This document shows positions 16,866-25,584 of a stretch of DNA of 64,000 nt, piece after piece. Location: contig NZ_CP109055.1 of NCBI RefSeq assembly GCF_035975855.1, positions 1,736,001 through 1,800,000 of the forward strand, written 5' to 3'. The position numbers and the translations under genes are program-made. The DNA is from Streptomyces sp. NBC_01304. GTDB taxonomy: Bacteria; Actinomycetota; Actinomycetes; Streptomycetales; Streptomycetaceae. How positions within the stretch are numbered: the stretch's first letter is position 1; the number at the start of each line of letters is the position of its first letter. A model generated the notes under the pieces. That model was not told where the DNA came from, searched no databases, and was given only the letters and a program-made list of their open reading frames with translations.

Positions 16866-17518
16866 GCAGCAGGGATCTCATCCTGGGGCGGGTGCGGCAG
16901 GCGCTCGTCGATGTGCCCGGCGACGAGGCGACGTACGAGCAGGCCGTGAGCCGGGACTATCTGCGGGTGCACGGGTCGCTGAGCACGGCGGAGACCGTCG
17001 ATCTGCTCGCCGAGAACCTCGCGGACTACCGGGCCATCGTGCACCGGAGCGACCCGGGCGGGCTGCCCGCGCTCCTGGCGCGGCTCCTCGGTGCGCGGGG
17101 CGAGCCGGGTGCGCGCAGGGTTCTCGTGCCGCCCGGGTTGCCCGCGCACTGGCTCGACGCGGCGGACGCCACCCCGGTCCCGGACGAGGCCGGGCACACG
17201 GCGCACGAGCTGGACGAGGTCGACAGTGTCGTCACCGGGTGCGCCGTCGCGATCGCCGAAACCGGCACGCTCGTCCTCGACGGCTCCCCCGATCAGGGGC
17301 GTCGCCGCATCACCCTGATCCCCGACCACCACATCTGCGTCGTCCGCGTCCCCGACCAGGTCGTCTCCTCGGTGCCCGAGGCCCTCGAACGGCTGGACCC
17401 GGCGCGACCGCTCACCTGGATCTCCGGCCCGTCCGCGACCAGCGACATCGAGCTGGACCGGGTGGAAGGGGTGCACGGGCCGCGCACCCTTGAGGTGGTC
17501 CTGCTGAGCGAGGGCTGA
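16862..17518 (+). CDS. lutC: Lactate utilization protein C
   Basis: The protein has 218 residues with a single LUD domain (VTGCAVAIAETGTLVLDGSP, then LIPDHHICVV). It is the third component of the lactate oxidation complex. The GTG start sits within the lutB stop region (GTGA). All three genes share close spacing, so they form one operon, probably driven from upstream of lutA. No LldR/LutR-type regulator gene is adjacent. Confidence 0.92.
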   Translation: MSSRDLILGRVRQALVDVPGDEATYEQAVSRDYLRVHGSLSTAETVDLLAENLADYRAIVHRSDPGGLPALLARLLGARGEPGARRVLVPPGLPAHWLDAADATPVPDEAGHTAHELDEVDSVVTGCAVAIAETGTLVLDGSPDQGRRRITLIPDHHICVVRVPDQVVSSVPEALERLDPARPLTWISGPSATSDIELDRVEGVHGPRTLEVVLLSEG

Positions 17519-17540
17519 GCCGCGCGGTTAGCGTGAGGTC

Positions 17541-18701
17541 ATGATCCGGTTCGAGCAGGTGACCAAGCGCTACCCGGACGGCACGATCGCCGTGGACGAC
17601 CTGTCCTTCGAGGTCGCCGAGGGGGAACTGGTCACGCTCGTCGGACCCTCCGGCTGCGGCAAGACGACGACCATGATGATGGTCAACCGGCTGATCGAGC
17701 CCTCGTCCGGGCGGATCTACGTCAACGGCGAGGACATCTCGACGGTCGACCCGGTGAAGCTGCGCCGCCGCATCGGCTACGTCATCCAGCAGGTCGGGCT
17801 GTTCCCGCATCGCACGATCCTCGACAACACGGCGACCGTGCCGGCCCTGGTGGGCTGGAAGCGCGGCAGGGCGAAGGCGCGGGCCGCGGAGCTGCTCGAC
17901 ATGGTGGGGCTCGACCCGGCGAAGTACGGGTCGCGCTATCCGGACCAGCTGTCCGGCGGGCAGCGCCAGCGGGTCGGGGTGGCGCGGGCGCTCGCCGCGG
18001 ATCCGCCGGTGCTCCTGATGGACGAGCCGTTCGGGGCGGTGGACCCGGTGGTGCGCGAGCAGTTGCAGGACCAGTTCCTGGAGATGCAGGCCAGGGTCCG
18101 CAAGACGGTCCTGATGGTCACGCACGACATCGAGGAGGCGGTCCGGCTCGGCGATCGGATCGCGGTGTACGGGCAGGGCCGCATCGAGCAGTTCGACACC
18201 CCCGGCTCGGTCCTCGGCAATCCTGCGACGCCGTACGTCGCCGAGTTCGTGGGCGCCGACCGGGGCCTGAAGCGGCTCTCGGTCACGACGATCGAGCCGG
18301 ACGACCTGGAGGAGCCGCCGCTGGCCCGCGTCGACGAACGCGCGGCGCAGGCGGCGGCGCGGCTGCGGGAGCAGGGCGCGCGCTGGGCCGTCGTCACCGA
18401 CGAGGGCGGCGAACTGCACGGCTGGGCGGGCGTCGACGAACTGGCGCTCGCGGGCGAGGCGAAGGTGGGCGAGCTGGCCCACCGGATGAACTCGTGGGTA
18501 CCGGTGGGCGCCCCGCTCAAGCAGGCCTTCGGCGTGATGCTGCAGCACGACGCGGGCTGGGTCGCGGTGCTCGACGGGGCCCGCTTCCTGGGCGTCCTCA
18601 CCCCGGCGAAGCTGCATGAGGCCTTGCGGCGGTCGGTGGATGCGGATGCGCAGGGGGTTGGGCGGGACGAAGTCGAGTTCGACTCGGTGGCAGACGCGTA
18701 G
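17541..18701 (+). CDS. Osmoprotectant (betaine/proline/choline) ABC transporter ATPase
   Basis: The protein has 386 residues. The N-terminal ATPase domain shows the Walker A motif GPSGCGKTT, the signature LSGGQRQRVGVARAL and the Walker B motif LLMDEPFGAVD. The C-terminal 150 residues form a CBS-like regulatory region, as in OpuCA/ProV. The matching permeases and binding lipoprotein are encoded on the opposite strand at 19846-22143, so this looks like the ATPase of a split importer. It begins 22 bases after lutC; a TAGCGT element six bases before the ATG suggests its own near-leaderless promoter, although GAGG could also act as a ribosome site. Several Streptomyces uptake systems of this type respond to osmotic stress; no such site is visible here. 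Confidence 0.92.
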   Translation: MIRFEQVTKRYPDGTIAVDDLSFEVAEGELVTLVGPSGCGKTTTMMMVNRLIEPSSGRIYVNGEDISTVDPVKLRRRIGYVIQQVGLFPHRTILDNTATVPALVGWKRGRAKARAAELLDMVGLDPAKYGSRYPDQLSGGQRQRVGVARALAADPPVLLMDEPFGAVDPVVREQLQDQFLEMQARVRKTVLMVTHDIEEAVRLGDRIAVYGQGRIEQFDTPGSVLGNPATPYVAEFVGADRGLKRLSVTTIEPDDLEEPPLARVDERAAQAAARLREQGARWAVVTDEGGELHGWAGVDELALAGEAKVGELAHRMNSWVPVGAPLKQAFGVMLQHDAGWVAVLDGARFLGVLTPAKLHEALRRSVDADAQGVGRDEVEFDSVADA

Positions 18702-18706
18702 GGCAA

Positions 18707-18757
18707 AATCAGCCCCTCCGGCGTTTGAGGAGCGGGGGCCCGGGGGCAGCGCCCCCG
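18707..18757 (+). repeat. Dispersed repeat with terminator-like hairpin
   Basis: Positions 18707-18740 repeat the aatcagccc-tccggcg-ttgagga core seen at 6633. They run into a hairpin with a perfect 7-bp stem (cgggggc/gcccccg, 18741-18757). Located just after the ATPase stop, it probably ends that transcript. The remaining bases up to 18829 show no gene. Confidence 0.65.
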
Positions 18758-18829
18758 CGACCTCCGGCCGGACGACTTCGCCATGACGTCACCGCCCGGC
18801 CGAAGCCCCGTGCGACCTGCCGGCCAGGC

Positions 18830-19738
18830 CTACGGCTTCGTCGTCTTCGCCTGCCGGTGCAGCAGGCCGAACGCCCACCGCTCGTTGAACCCGGCCAGGA
18901 AACCCACCGCGCACCAGAAGACCCAGAAATCGGTGCCCTTGGCCGCCGACCCGGCGCCCTCGGTCGGGCACATGTCGGACGTGGTCGCCGGGACCTTGAG
19001 GACGTCCACGATGCCGCCGCCGATGATGAAGTACAGGGCGAGCGCGAGGATCCAGCCCACCAGGACCCGGTACACGCCCTCGTGGAACATGGCGCGGAAC
19101 ATCTGCGCGGGCACGATCGACGTCTCCCGGCCGTCGGTGCGACGGGCCGGCGGTTTGCTGCCGTTGCGCACCCGGACCAGCACGCTGAGGGCCGCCCCGA
19201 GCGCCCCGACGCCGCCGCACACCACGGCCGCGAGCAGGGTCCAGCGGCTGCTGCAGTTCAGTGAGATGCCGAGCAGGTACAGGACGTCGAGGCCCCACAG
19301 CAGGGGCACCCCGAGCAGGACGGCGCTCAGCCCCATCCCCAGCGCGAGGCCCCGGTTGAGGCCTTGGCTGACGGACATCGCACAGTCCTGCTGCAGTCGG
19401 GCGTGCAGTTCGGCGATCTCCTGGTCGAGATAGTCGGTGAGGTGCTTGTTGGGCTTCTCCTCGCCCAGCCGTGGATCGGACAGCGCGTTGGCGAGGACCC
19501 GCATGACGGTGATCCGCACCGACTCCCGGGTCTTCAGCTCCAGCGCGCGCTGGCTCGCGCTGTAGATCAGCTGGAGTTGGACCTGCTGCTGCGGGTAGGT
19601 CGTGCTGAGTCGGACGTACGCGCCGTGCTCACGCTCGGTGACCGAGTCGAGAAGTCCCTCGGGCTGCGGATCGGTCGCCGCGCCCTTCTCGGATAATCGC
19701 TGCTGTCGTGCTTCCTGGCTTCCCCCGTTGTCTGTCAT
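18830..19738 (-). CDS. Predicted four-helix membrane protein, unknown function
   Basis: The protein has 302 residues. The first 130 are hydrophilic and probably helical (a QQQVQLQLIYSASQRALEL stretch suggests a coiled coil). Four hydrophobic segments follow at about 131-158, 165-190, 223-249 and 269-291. No enzymatic motif is seen. It lies between the ATPase and the permease/binding-protein genes of the osmoprotectant importer, on the strand of the latter but 107 bases downstream of them. A link to that system is therefore only positional. Confidence 0.8.
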   Translation of the reverse strand: MTDNGGSQEARQQRLSEKGAATDPQPEGLLDSVTEREHGAYVRLSTTYPQQQVQLQLIYSASQRALELKTRESVRITVMRVLANALSDPRLGEEKPNKHLTDYLDQEIAELHARLQQDCAMSVSQGLNRGLALGMGLSAVLLGVPLLWGLDVLYLLGISLNCSSRWTLLAAVVCGGVGALGAALSVLVRVRNGSKPPARRTDGRETSIVPAQMFRAMFHEGVYRVLVGWILALALYFIIGGGIVDVLKVPATTSDMCPTEGAGSAAKGTDFWVFWCAVGFLAGFNERWAFGLLHRQAKTTKP

Positions 19739-19845
19739 GGCATGGCATACAACCGGCTCCGGGCCCCGGCCGGTAGCCCCGCCGCCGCTGCAGTACGGTC
19801 ACCGTCGCTACGACCTCGTCACGATGACTTACCCCCTGTCACGGC

Positions 19846-20784
19846 TCATTTCAGCAGCCCCTTGGATTCCAGATAGGCCTCGGCGACGTCCTCGGGCAAC
19901 CGCCGCCAGCTGTCCACCTGTTGGTTCATGGACGCGAGATCGGCCGTCGTCAGTACGTCGTTGACCTTGTCCAGCGCCTTGGCGACGCGCTCGCTGCCGG
20001 CCCGGGAGCGGTTCACGACGGGCACGATGTAATCGGCGTTCTGCAGCTTCTTGTCGTCGGCGAGGAGCACCAGGCCGAACTCGGTGAGCGTGGCGTCGGT
20101 GGTGGTCGTGGCGACCATCTGGTCCTGGCCGTTCTGCACGGCCTGCTTGGCGGGCACGGTGCCGAAGCCCTTGGGGTCGACGGCGGTGATGTCGATGCCG
20201 TAGACCTTCTTCAACCCCGGTGCGCAGAACGAGCGTTTGACGCATTCGTCGCCCGCCGCCAGCCGCACCGGAAGGCCCGACCTGCCGAGGTCGGAGAGGG
20301 TCTTGAGGTGGTGCTCCGCGGCGTAGGAGCCGGCGACCGCGTAGGCGTTCTGGTCGACGGCCTTTCCGGGCGGCAGGACGGTGAGGCCCCGCGGGGTGGC
20401 GAGGCGGCGCAAGGCCGTCATCGTGGCGTCGAGGTCCGGGGAGGCCACGGGCTCGGCGTCGGGGCCGTTGGCCTTGGCGTTCAACCAGTCCGCGAAGGTG
20501 GCGGCGTACTCGGGGACGACGTCGATCTGGCCGCTTTCCATGGCGGGTTCGTACAGCTCGCGGTTGGCCACGGTCAGGAGCTTGGTCTTGTATCCGGCCT
20601 GGCTGAGGAGGCTCGCGTACATGTGCGCGAGGAGCTCGCTCTCGGTGAATCCGGCCGAGCCGATGGTCAGCGAACTGCTGTCGCCCGGCGGGGCGGTGAC
20701 CTCGCCCTGGTTCTCCAGCGCGGGCCCGGTGGCGCACCCGGTGAGCAGCACGGCGAGGGCGGTCGCGGCCAGTCGGCGCCTCAT
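19846..20784 (-). CDS. Osmoprotectant ABC transporter substrate-binding lipoprotein
   Basis: The protein has 312 residues. A lipoprotein signal ends in LLTGC (Cys17). The mature part begins with LTIGSAGFTESELLAHMYA and continues through GQIDVVPEYAATFADW, typical of the OpuAC/OsmF/ProX quaternary-amine-binding family. It would be anchored outside the membrane and deliver betaine, choline or a related solute to the two permeases. The start overlaps the preceding permease stop by four bases. Confidence 0.92.
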   Translation of the reverse strand: MRRRLAATALAVLLTGCATGPALENQGEVTAPPGDSSSLTIGSAGFTESELLAHMYASLLSQAGYKTKLLTVANRELYEPAMESGQIDVVPEYAATFADWLNAKANGPDAEPVASPDLDATMTALRRLATPRGLTVLPPGKAVDQNAYAVAGSYAAEHHLKTLSDLGRSGLPVRLAAGDECVKRSFCAPGLKKVYGIDITAVDPKGFGTVPAKQAVQNGQDQMVATTTTDATLTEFGLVLLADDKKLQNADYIVPVVNRSRAGSERVAKALDKVNDVLTTADLASMNQQVDSWRRLPEDVAEAYLESKGLLK

Positions 20785-21458
20785 GCCTCGGCCCTCCCCC
20801 GCGCCCAGCCGGGCGCGAGCCGTTCCGCGATCTCGAAGACGGCCTCCACGAGCAGCGCGAACGCCGCGACCAGCACGGCGCCCGCGACGACCTGCGCGGT
20901 GGACGCGAGGTTGAAGCCCGCCGTGATGATCCGCCCGAGCCCGCCGCCGCCCGCGAGCGCGGCGATCGTCGCGGTCGCCACGAGCTGTACGGCCGCGATC
21001 CGTACGCCGTTGAGGATCATCGGCAGCGCCAGCGGCAGCTCGACCCGCCACAGCTGCTGCCATCCCGTCATGCCCATGCCCCGGGCGGCCCGCACCACGT
21101 CCTGGTCGACGCCGCGCATCCCGACGTACGCGTTGGTGAGCAGCGGTGGCACGGCGAACAGGACCAGGGCGACCACGGTGGGGCCCTGCCCGTATTTCCC
21201 GAGCGGGGTGAGCAGGAGCAGCACGAGGACGGCGAAGGTGGGCACCGCCCGGCCGACGTTGGAGATGTTCACGGCGAGCGCGCCGCCCTTGCCCAGGTGG
21301 CCGAGGACCAGGGCGACGGGCAGCGCGATCAGACAGCTGATCAGCAGACAGACGACGGTCAGGACCAGGTGCTCGGTGAGCCGGTGCCAGATGCCGTCGG
21401 CCCCCGACCAGTGGGATCCGTCGGTGAGCCAGTCCCAGGCGTCGGTGAGTGTCTTCAT
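20781..21458 (-). CDS. Osmoprotectant ABC transporter permease
   Basis: The protein has 225 residues with five or six hydrophobic segments. The cytoplasmic EAA loop reads RGMGMTGWQQLWRVELPLALP, the coupling motif for the ATPase. It belongs to the OpuCB/OpuCD group and pairs with the permease at 21472-22143, 13 bases upstream. The shared strand and ATGA overlap with the binding protein define the operon. Confidence 0.92.
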   Translation of the reverse strand: MKTLTDAWDWLTDGSHWSGADGIWHRLTEHLVLTVVCLLISCLIALPVALVLGHLGKGGALAVNISNVGRAVPTFAVLVLLLLTPLGKYGQGPTVVALVLFAVPPLLTNAYVGMRGVDQDVVRAARGMGMTGWQQLWRVELPLALPMILNGVRIAAVQLVATATIAALAGGGGLGRIITAGFNLASTAQVVAGAVLVAAFALLVEAVFEIAERLAPGWARGRAEA

Positions 21459-21471
21459 GTACGCCGCCGCC

Positions 21472-22143
21472 TCATCCGCGCTGCCAGGGGGTGAGGAGCC
21501 GCTGGGCGCCGAGCAGCAGCAGGTCGGCGGCGATGGCGATGATCACGCACAGCACGGACGCGGTGAGCACCTGGGCCTTGAAGTAGGTGTTCATGCCCGC
21601 GTAGATGAGGTTGCCGAGCCCGCCGAAGCCGACGATCGCGCCGACCGTGACGAGGGAGACCGCCGACACGGTGGCGATGCGCAGGCCGGCCATCGCGGCG
21701 GGCAGGGCGAGCGGCAGTTCCACGGTGAGCAGCAGCCGGATCGGGCCGTATCCCATGCCGCGGGCCGCCTGCCGGGTCTCTTCGGGCACGGCGCGCAGTC
21801 CGGCGAGGATGTTGCGTACGAGGAGCGTGAGCGAGTAAAGGACGAGGCCCGCGATGACGAGGGATGCGGAGAGCCCGTAGGCGGGCAGCAGCAGCGAGAA
21901 CATCGCCAGGGACGGGATCGTGTAGAGCACGGTGGTGAGCGCGAGCACCGGGCCCGCGACCGCGCTCCAGCGGCGGGCGAGCAGCGCGAGCGGGACGGCG
22001 ATCACCAGCGCGATGAGCACGGACACGAGGGTGAGCTGCAGGTGCTGCAGGACCGCGTCGGTGAGGATCTGGCGACGGGTGCTCAGGTAGTCGCCGCAGA
22101 TCCACTCGTTGCGCGCGAGGCAGTCGTCGGGGGGCGCGGTCAC
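21472..22143 (-). CDS. Osmoprotectant ABC transporter permease
   Basis: The protein has 223 residues from a GTG start. It is hydrophobic throughout, with the EAA loop ARGMGYGPIRLLLTVELPLALP. It is homologous to the next permease and forms the other half of the membrane channel. It is the first gene of the three-gene minus-strand unit. Upstream lies the repeat-rich stretch 22144-22377, where no clear promoter could be picked out. Confidence 0.91.
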   Translation of the reverse strand: MTAPPDDCLARNEWICGDYLSTRRQILTDAVLQHLQLTLVSVLIALVIAVPLALLARRWSAVAGPVLALTTVLYTIPSLAMFSLLLPAYGLSASLVIAGLVLYSLTLLVRNILAGLRAVPEETRQAARGMGYGPIRLLLTVELPLALPAAMAGLRIATVSAVSLVTVGAIVGFGGLGNLIYAGMNTYFKAQVLTASVLCVIIAIAADLLLLGAQRLLTPWQRG

Positions 22144-22201
22144 CTGTCCATTGGAGCCCGCGGATGCGCTGGCCGCTCGTCTTGGGGGCCCGTATGGGCG
22201 C

Positions 22202-22345
22202 TCCGCGGGGAGGCGGGTGTGTCGTCTGCGGGCCCGTGGAGCGTGGGCCCGCAGTCCCCCCGCGCCCCTCGCCTCCGCGGGGAGGCCGGTTTGTCGTCTG
22301 CGGGCCGGTGGGGGCCGGTCGCGCAGTTCCCCGCGCCCCTGCGGG
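22202..22345. repeat. Tandem and dispersed intergenic repeats
   Basis: Two imperfect copies of a unit beginning tccgcggggaggc and containing gtcgtctgcgggcc start at 22202 and 22274. They run into ggccggtcgcgcagttcccc (from 22314), whose reverse complement recurs near 30172-30199. The stretch 22144-22377 contains only such repeats and no gene. Confidence 0.65.
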
Positions 22346-22377
22346 GCGCTCCTGGGCGGAGCGCTGCCCGGTTGGGC

Positions 22378-23319
22378 TCAGGCAGGCATTGGTGTCGGGA
22401 GTGTGAACCGTACCCCGGTCAGCTTCTCCGACAAGTCCCAGAGCCGAGCGCCCAGTTGGGGATCGGCTGCCGCCTTCGACAGCTCCACCCGCACCGGGGC
22501 CCCGCGCAGCTCGGCCATGCCGCCCGGGCCGATGAACTCGCCACCGCGCACCTCCGGCTCGGTCGCCGCGTACAGCTGCGACAGGGCGCCGTCGGCCGGG
22601 GCCTGGGCCAGCGGGGCGAGGACCCGGCCGAACAGCAGCCGCACCAGGGCGACCGGCGTGCCCGACTGCAGGTTGGTTGCGGTGTAGCCGGGGTGGGCGA
22701 GGACGCTGCGCACCGCGCTGCCCGCCGCGTCGAGGCGCCGGTGCAGCTCGCGCCCGAACACGGCGTTGGCGAACTTCGACTGATTGTAGAAGGCCATGGG
22801 CTTGTACCGGCGCTCCCCGGTGAGGTCGTCGAAGTAGAGGCTCCCCTGGCGGTGGTTGGCCGAACTCACCGTGACCACACGGGAGTCGGGCGCGCCGGAC
22901 AGCAGGTCGAGCAGCAGCCCGGTGAGCGCGAAGTGCCCGAGATGGTTCACGGCGAACTGCAGCTCGTGGCCCTGCGCGCTCAGCGTGCGGGGCGGCGCCA
23001 TCAGGCCGGCGTTGTTGATGAGTACGTCGATACGGGGGTGGTCGACGCGCACCTTCTCGGCGAAGGCCCGGACCGAGTCGAGGTCGGCGAGGTCGAGCGG
23101 GCGCACCTCCAGGCGCGCGCCCGGCTGCTCGGCGGTGATGTCGGCCATCGCCCGCCGGCCCTTCTCCTCGTCGCGCACCGCGAGGATCACCTGCGCGCCG
23201 CGGCGGGCGAGGGCCCGCGTCGTCGCCAGGCCCAGGCCGCTGTTGGCTCCCGTGACGAGGAAGATCCGCCCGGTCTGGTCCGGGATGTGTTCGGCATTCC
23301 AGCGCTTCTGTTGCGTCAT
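22378..23319 (-). CDS. SDR family oxidoreductase
   Basis: The protein has 313 residues. TGANSGLG (23-30) binds the cofactor, NNAG lies near residue 100, and the catalytic Tyr and Lys are in YNQSK. Length and layout match retinol-dehydrogenase/WW-domain-oxidoreductase-like SDRs common in Streptomyces. The start is the ATG at 23319; longer in-frame starts run through the regulatory region. It is divergent from a TetR gene across about 106 bases, the usual setting for a repressor and its target. Confidence 0.9.
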   Translation of the reverse strand: MTQQKRWNAEHIPDQTGRIFLVTGANSGLGLATTRALARRGAQVILAVRDEEKGRRAMADITAEQPGARLEVRPLDLADLDSVRAFAEKVRVDHPRIDVLINNAGLMAPPRTLSAQGHELQFAVNHLGHFALTGLLLDLLSGAPDSRVVTVSSANHRQGSLYFDDLTGERRYKPMAFYNQSKFANAVFGRELHRRLDAAGSAVRSVLAHPGYTATNLQSGTPVALVRLLFGRVLAPLAQAPADGALSQLYAATEPEVRGGEFIGPGGMAELRGAPVRVELSKAAADPQLGARLWDLSEKLTGVRFTLPTPMPA

Positions 23320-23368
23320 GCGCCACACGCTGCCGTTGATGGCACTTGGTGTCAAGAGCTGCCTGACA

Positions 23369-23419
23369 TGCCATGGCAAGCTCCGAGTGCCGCACAAGGC
23401 ATGGCATGGCGTGTACGAT
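23369..23419 (+). promoter_or_regulatory. Operator candidate and leaderless promoter of the TetR gene
   Basis: TGCCATGGCA (23369-23378) is a perfect palindrome, and related ggcatggcatggc copies lie just before the promoter. TACGAT (23414-23419) is a good -10 element ending six bases before the GTG at 23426, so the transcript probably starts at the start codon. The TetR product likely binds here and controls both itself and the divergent SDR gene. Confidence 0.55.
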
Positions 23420-23425
23420 CGCCCG

Positions 23426-24076
23426 GTGAACCCGGTGAACTCCCGCCCCGAAATCAGCCTGGCCCAGCGCAAGCGTCAGCTCGTCGCGGACGAGCTGACC
23501 GAAGCCGCGCTCCAACTCCTCGTGGAGAAGGGCTTCGACGCGGTCACCGTCGACGAGATCGTGGCCACGGCGGGGGTCTCCAAGCGGACGTTCTTCCGAT
23601 ACTTCGCGTCGAAGGAGGACGTGGTCGTCCAGTTCCTGGCCGACATGGGCACCGGTATGCGCAGCGGGCTCGCGGCCCGGCCGGCGAAGGAGCGGCCCTC
23701 GGTGGCACTGCGGCACGCCGTCACGGTGCCGCTCGCCGCCTGCGCCGACCGCTCGGACCACGCCGAGCGGGCGCTGCGCGTGGTGCAGCTGATCCTGCGC
23801 ACCCCGGCCCTGCTCGCCCGCTTCCTGGAGCGCCAGGCGCAGTGGCGCGACGACCTGGCGGCGGAGCTCGCGGACCGCTCGGGGCTCGACCCCGACGGCG
23901 ACCTGTACCCGCAGCTGGCCGCCGGGATGGCGCTGACCGCCTTCCACGCCGTGCTCCAGCGGTGGAGCGGCAGCGACGGTTCGCAGGACCCCGCCGAACT
24001 GATCGACCAGGCGTTCAAGGTCCTCACCCCCGCCCTGGACGCCGTCCCCAACCGCCGGACGGGCCGGGCGGGTTGA
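23426..24076 (+). CDS. TetR family transcriptional regulator
   Basis: The protein has 216 residues. The N-terminal helix-turn-helix (residues 20-62) reads GFDAVTVDEIVATAGVSKRTFFRYFASKEDV, given here only to show the TetR core. The C-terminal domain is typical of actinobacterial family members of this size. I choose the GTG at 23426 because the -10 element leaves no room for a leader. Its 3' end overlaps the convergent gene at 24024 by 53 bases. It probably represses the adjacent SDR gene. Confidence 0.88.
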   Translation: MNPVNSRPEISLAQRKRQLVADELTEAALQLLVEKGFDAVTVDEIVATAGVSKRTFFRYFASKEDVVVQFLADMGTGMRSGLAARPAKERPSVALRHAVTVPLAACADRSDHAERALRVVQLILRTPALLARFLERQAQWRDDLAAELADRSGLDPDGDLYPQLAAGMALTAFHAVLQRWSGSDGSQDPAELIDQAFKVLTPALDAVPNRRTGRAG

Positions 24077-24374
24077 CCTCGGGCCGCCCGGCACTTGGGG
24101 CGGTGAGATCGAGCAGCGGGCTCGGGTTGCTGTAGGTGATCAGTCCGGACAGCGCCGGCGAGATCGCGTGCCAGGACGAGCGGCGGTACAAGGCGTCGCC
24201 GAACGGACCCACCACCGTCTGCCCGGTCACCGGGGTGCCGTCGAAGTCCAGCAGCGCCGCATCCAGGTCCTTGACCAGCTTGACCACGCGCGCCCTGGCG
24301 GCGCGCCGGTCGGAGCCGAGAACGCAGCCGGCGTGCCCCCGCACCAGTCGGCGCACCGGCCTGTCGTACGGCAT
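24024..24374 (-). CDS. Hypothetical protein, 116 aa
   Basis: I do not recognise this protein. GGAG lies five bases before the ATG and third codon positions are strongly GC, so it is probably real. The centre reads RRAARARVVKLVKDLDAALLD, a helical stretch, and the C-terminal 30 residues are Pro/Gly-rich. Its last 53 bases overlap the 3' end of the TetR gene on the other strand, which is unusual, and the tail may be non-functional read-through. It starts 55 bases after the stop of the kinase-fold gene on the same strand. Confidence 0.55.
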   Translation of the reverse strand: MPYDRPVRRLVRGHAGCVLGSDRRAARARVVKLVKDLDAALLDFDGTPVTGQTVVGPFGDALYRRSSWHAISPALSGLITYSNPSPLLDLTAPSAGRPEVNPPGPSGGWGRRPGRG

Positions 24375-24429
24375 GAGGCTCCACGCGGTCCACGCGGCCC
24401 ATCGGGGAAGCCCGCAGAACGAAGGGCCC

Positions 24430-25353
24430 TCAGGCCGTGCGCGAACTGCCGAAGCGGTCGTGGTCGGCGAGTACCGCGTCGATGACGCGCCGGTTGACCG
24501 CGGCCTGCTCCGGGTCGGTGTCGATGCAGCCGGACAGCACGAGCAGCGCCTTCCACAGGGCCCAGCCCCGGGCCCGCGCCCACGTCCCCGCGTCCTGGTC
24601 GACCGCCTCGCGGAACGCCTCCCGGCTCTCCCCGTCGAACATTCCCCACGCGGCCACCAGATCGCAGGCCGGGTCGCCCACGCCCGAGGTGCCGAAGTCG
24701 ATGACAGCCGTCAGCTTGCCGTTCTCGACCAGCAGGTTGCCGGCGGCGATGTCGCCGTGGAACCACACGGGCGTCCCGTGCCACTCGGCGGCGAGTGCGG
24801 CCTCCCAGACGGCGGCTGCCCGGCCGGTGTCGACCCGTCCCTGCAGCAGGTGCAGGCAGTTCCGGGTCTCGGCGTCGTAGTGGTCCGGGGCGGCGCCCCG
24901 GTACCAGCTGTGCTCGCCCGCGACCGGACCGCCGGCGGTCTCGCAGCGCTGCAGCGCGTGCAGGAACCCGGCCACCGAGACGGCGAGGGCGGACATGTCG
25001 TCAACGCGTCCGCGCGCGACCGTCTCCCCCGCCAGCCACCCGCGCACCGACCACGGGAAGGGATAGCCCTCGCCGGGTACGCCCCTGGCCAGCACGGGCG
25101 GGATCGCCACGGGCAGCGACGGCGCGAGGCGGGGCAGCCAGTGGTTCTCCTTGTCGACCGCCAGGGCATAACTGGCGGCGGTGGGCAGCCGCACCGTCTT
25201 GTCGTCGCCGAGGCGATAGGTCCTGTTGTCCCAGCCGTCGACCTCCACCGGCGTCACGGGCAGCTCGCCCCACTGCGGGAACTGGGCGGCCAGCAGGCGC
25301 TTGACCAGGGCGGCGTCGATTCCGGCGCGGCCGTCGGGAGGTGTCGAAACCAT
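24430..25353 (-). CDS. Aminoglycoside phosphotransferase (APH) family protein
   Basis: The protein has 307 residues. It has the kinase-fold motifs VWFHGDIAAGNLL (Brenner motif, catalytic Asp, near residue 198) and VIDFGTSGVGDPACDL (metal-binding Asp). Such proteins phosphorylate aminoglycosides, macrolides or small metabolites; the many chromosomal Streptomyces members are mostly uncharacterised. The start is the ATG at 25353; no good ribosome site precedes it. Resistance should not be assumed. Confidence 0.88.
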   Translation of the reverse strand: MVSTPPDGRAGIDAALVKRLLAAQFPQWGELPVTPVEVDGWDNRTYRLGDDKTVRLPTAASYALAVDKENHWLPRLAPSLPVAIPPVLARGVPGEGYPFPWSVRGWLAGETVARGRVDDMSALAVSVAGFLHALQRCETAGGPVAGEHSWYRGAAPDHYDAETRNCLHLLQGRVDTGRAAAVWEAALAAEWHGTPVWFHGDIAAGNLLVENGKLTAVIDFGTSGVGDPACDLVAAWGMFDGESREAFREAVDQDAGTWARARGWALWKALLVLSGCIDTDPEQAAVNRRVIDAVLADHDRFGSSRTA

Positions 25354-25487
25354 TCGGGGATCATCGCGCGCGACTCGTTCGCCCCGCAACGCAATTCCTG
25401 GCCCGGGACCGGAGCCACGCCGGTGCCCCGGTGCGCGAGATCGAGTAAGTCGCGTTCTGCGCAAGGCATTTGGCGTGCGGACCGTGG

Positions 25488-25521
25488 CGTACGGCCGGGA
25501 GCAGCAACTCCCGGCCGTACG
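25488..25521. other. Strong isolated hairpin
   Basis: A perfect 14-bp stem (cgtacggccgggag with ctcccggccgtacg) closes on a 6-nt cagcaa loop. It lies 135 bases upstream of the APH-fold gene and 64 bases upstream of a decayed plus-strand reading frame. It therefore sits between 5' ends rather than after a gene. It could be the terminator of a lost gene or a protein-binding site. Confidence 0.55.
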
Positions 25522-25584
25522 ACGAAGAAGCAAGTCCCGACGAGCTCTCGCAGAAACCCACCTCGTGCCTGAAGGACACCACCC

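Noticed and set aside
22202..22345. Spaced direct repeats considered as a CRISPR array
   Set aside because: Only two imperfect units, no uniform spacers and no cas genes.
19921..24135. A 1404-codon plus-strand reading frame across the transporter and SDR genes
   Set aside because: It is antisense to four well-supported genes and its codons lack the expected third-position GC; it is a by-product of high GC content.
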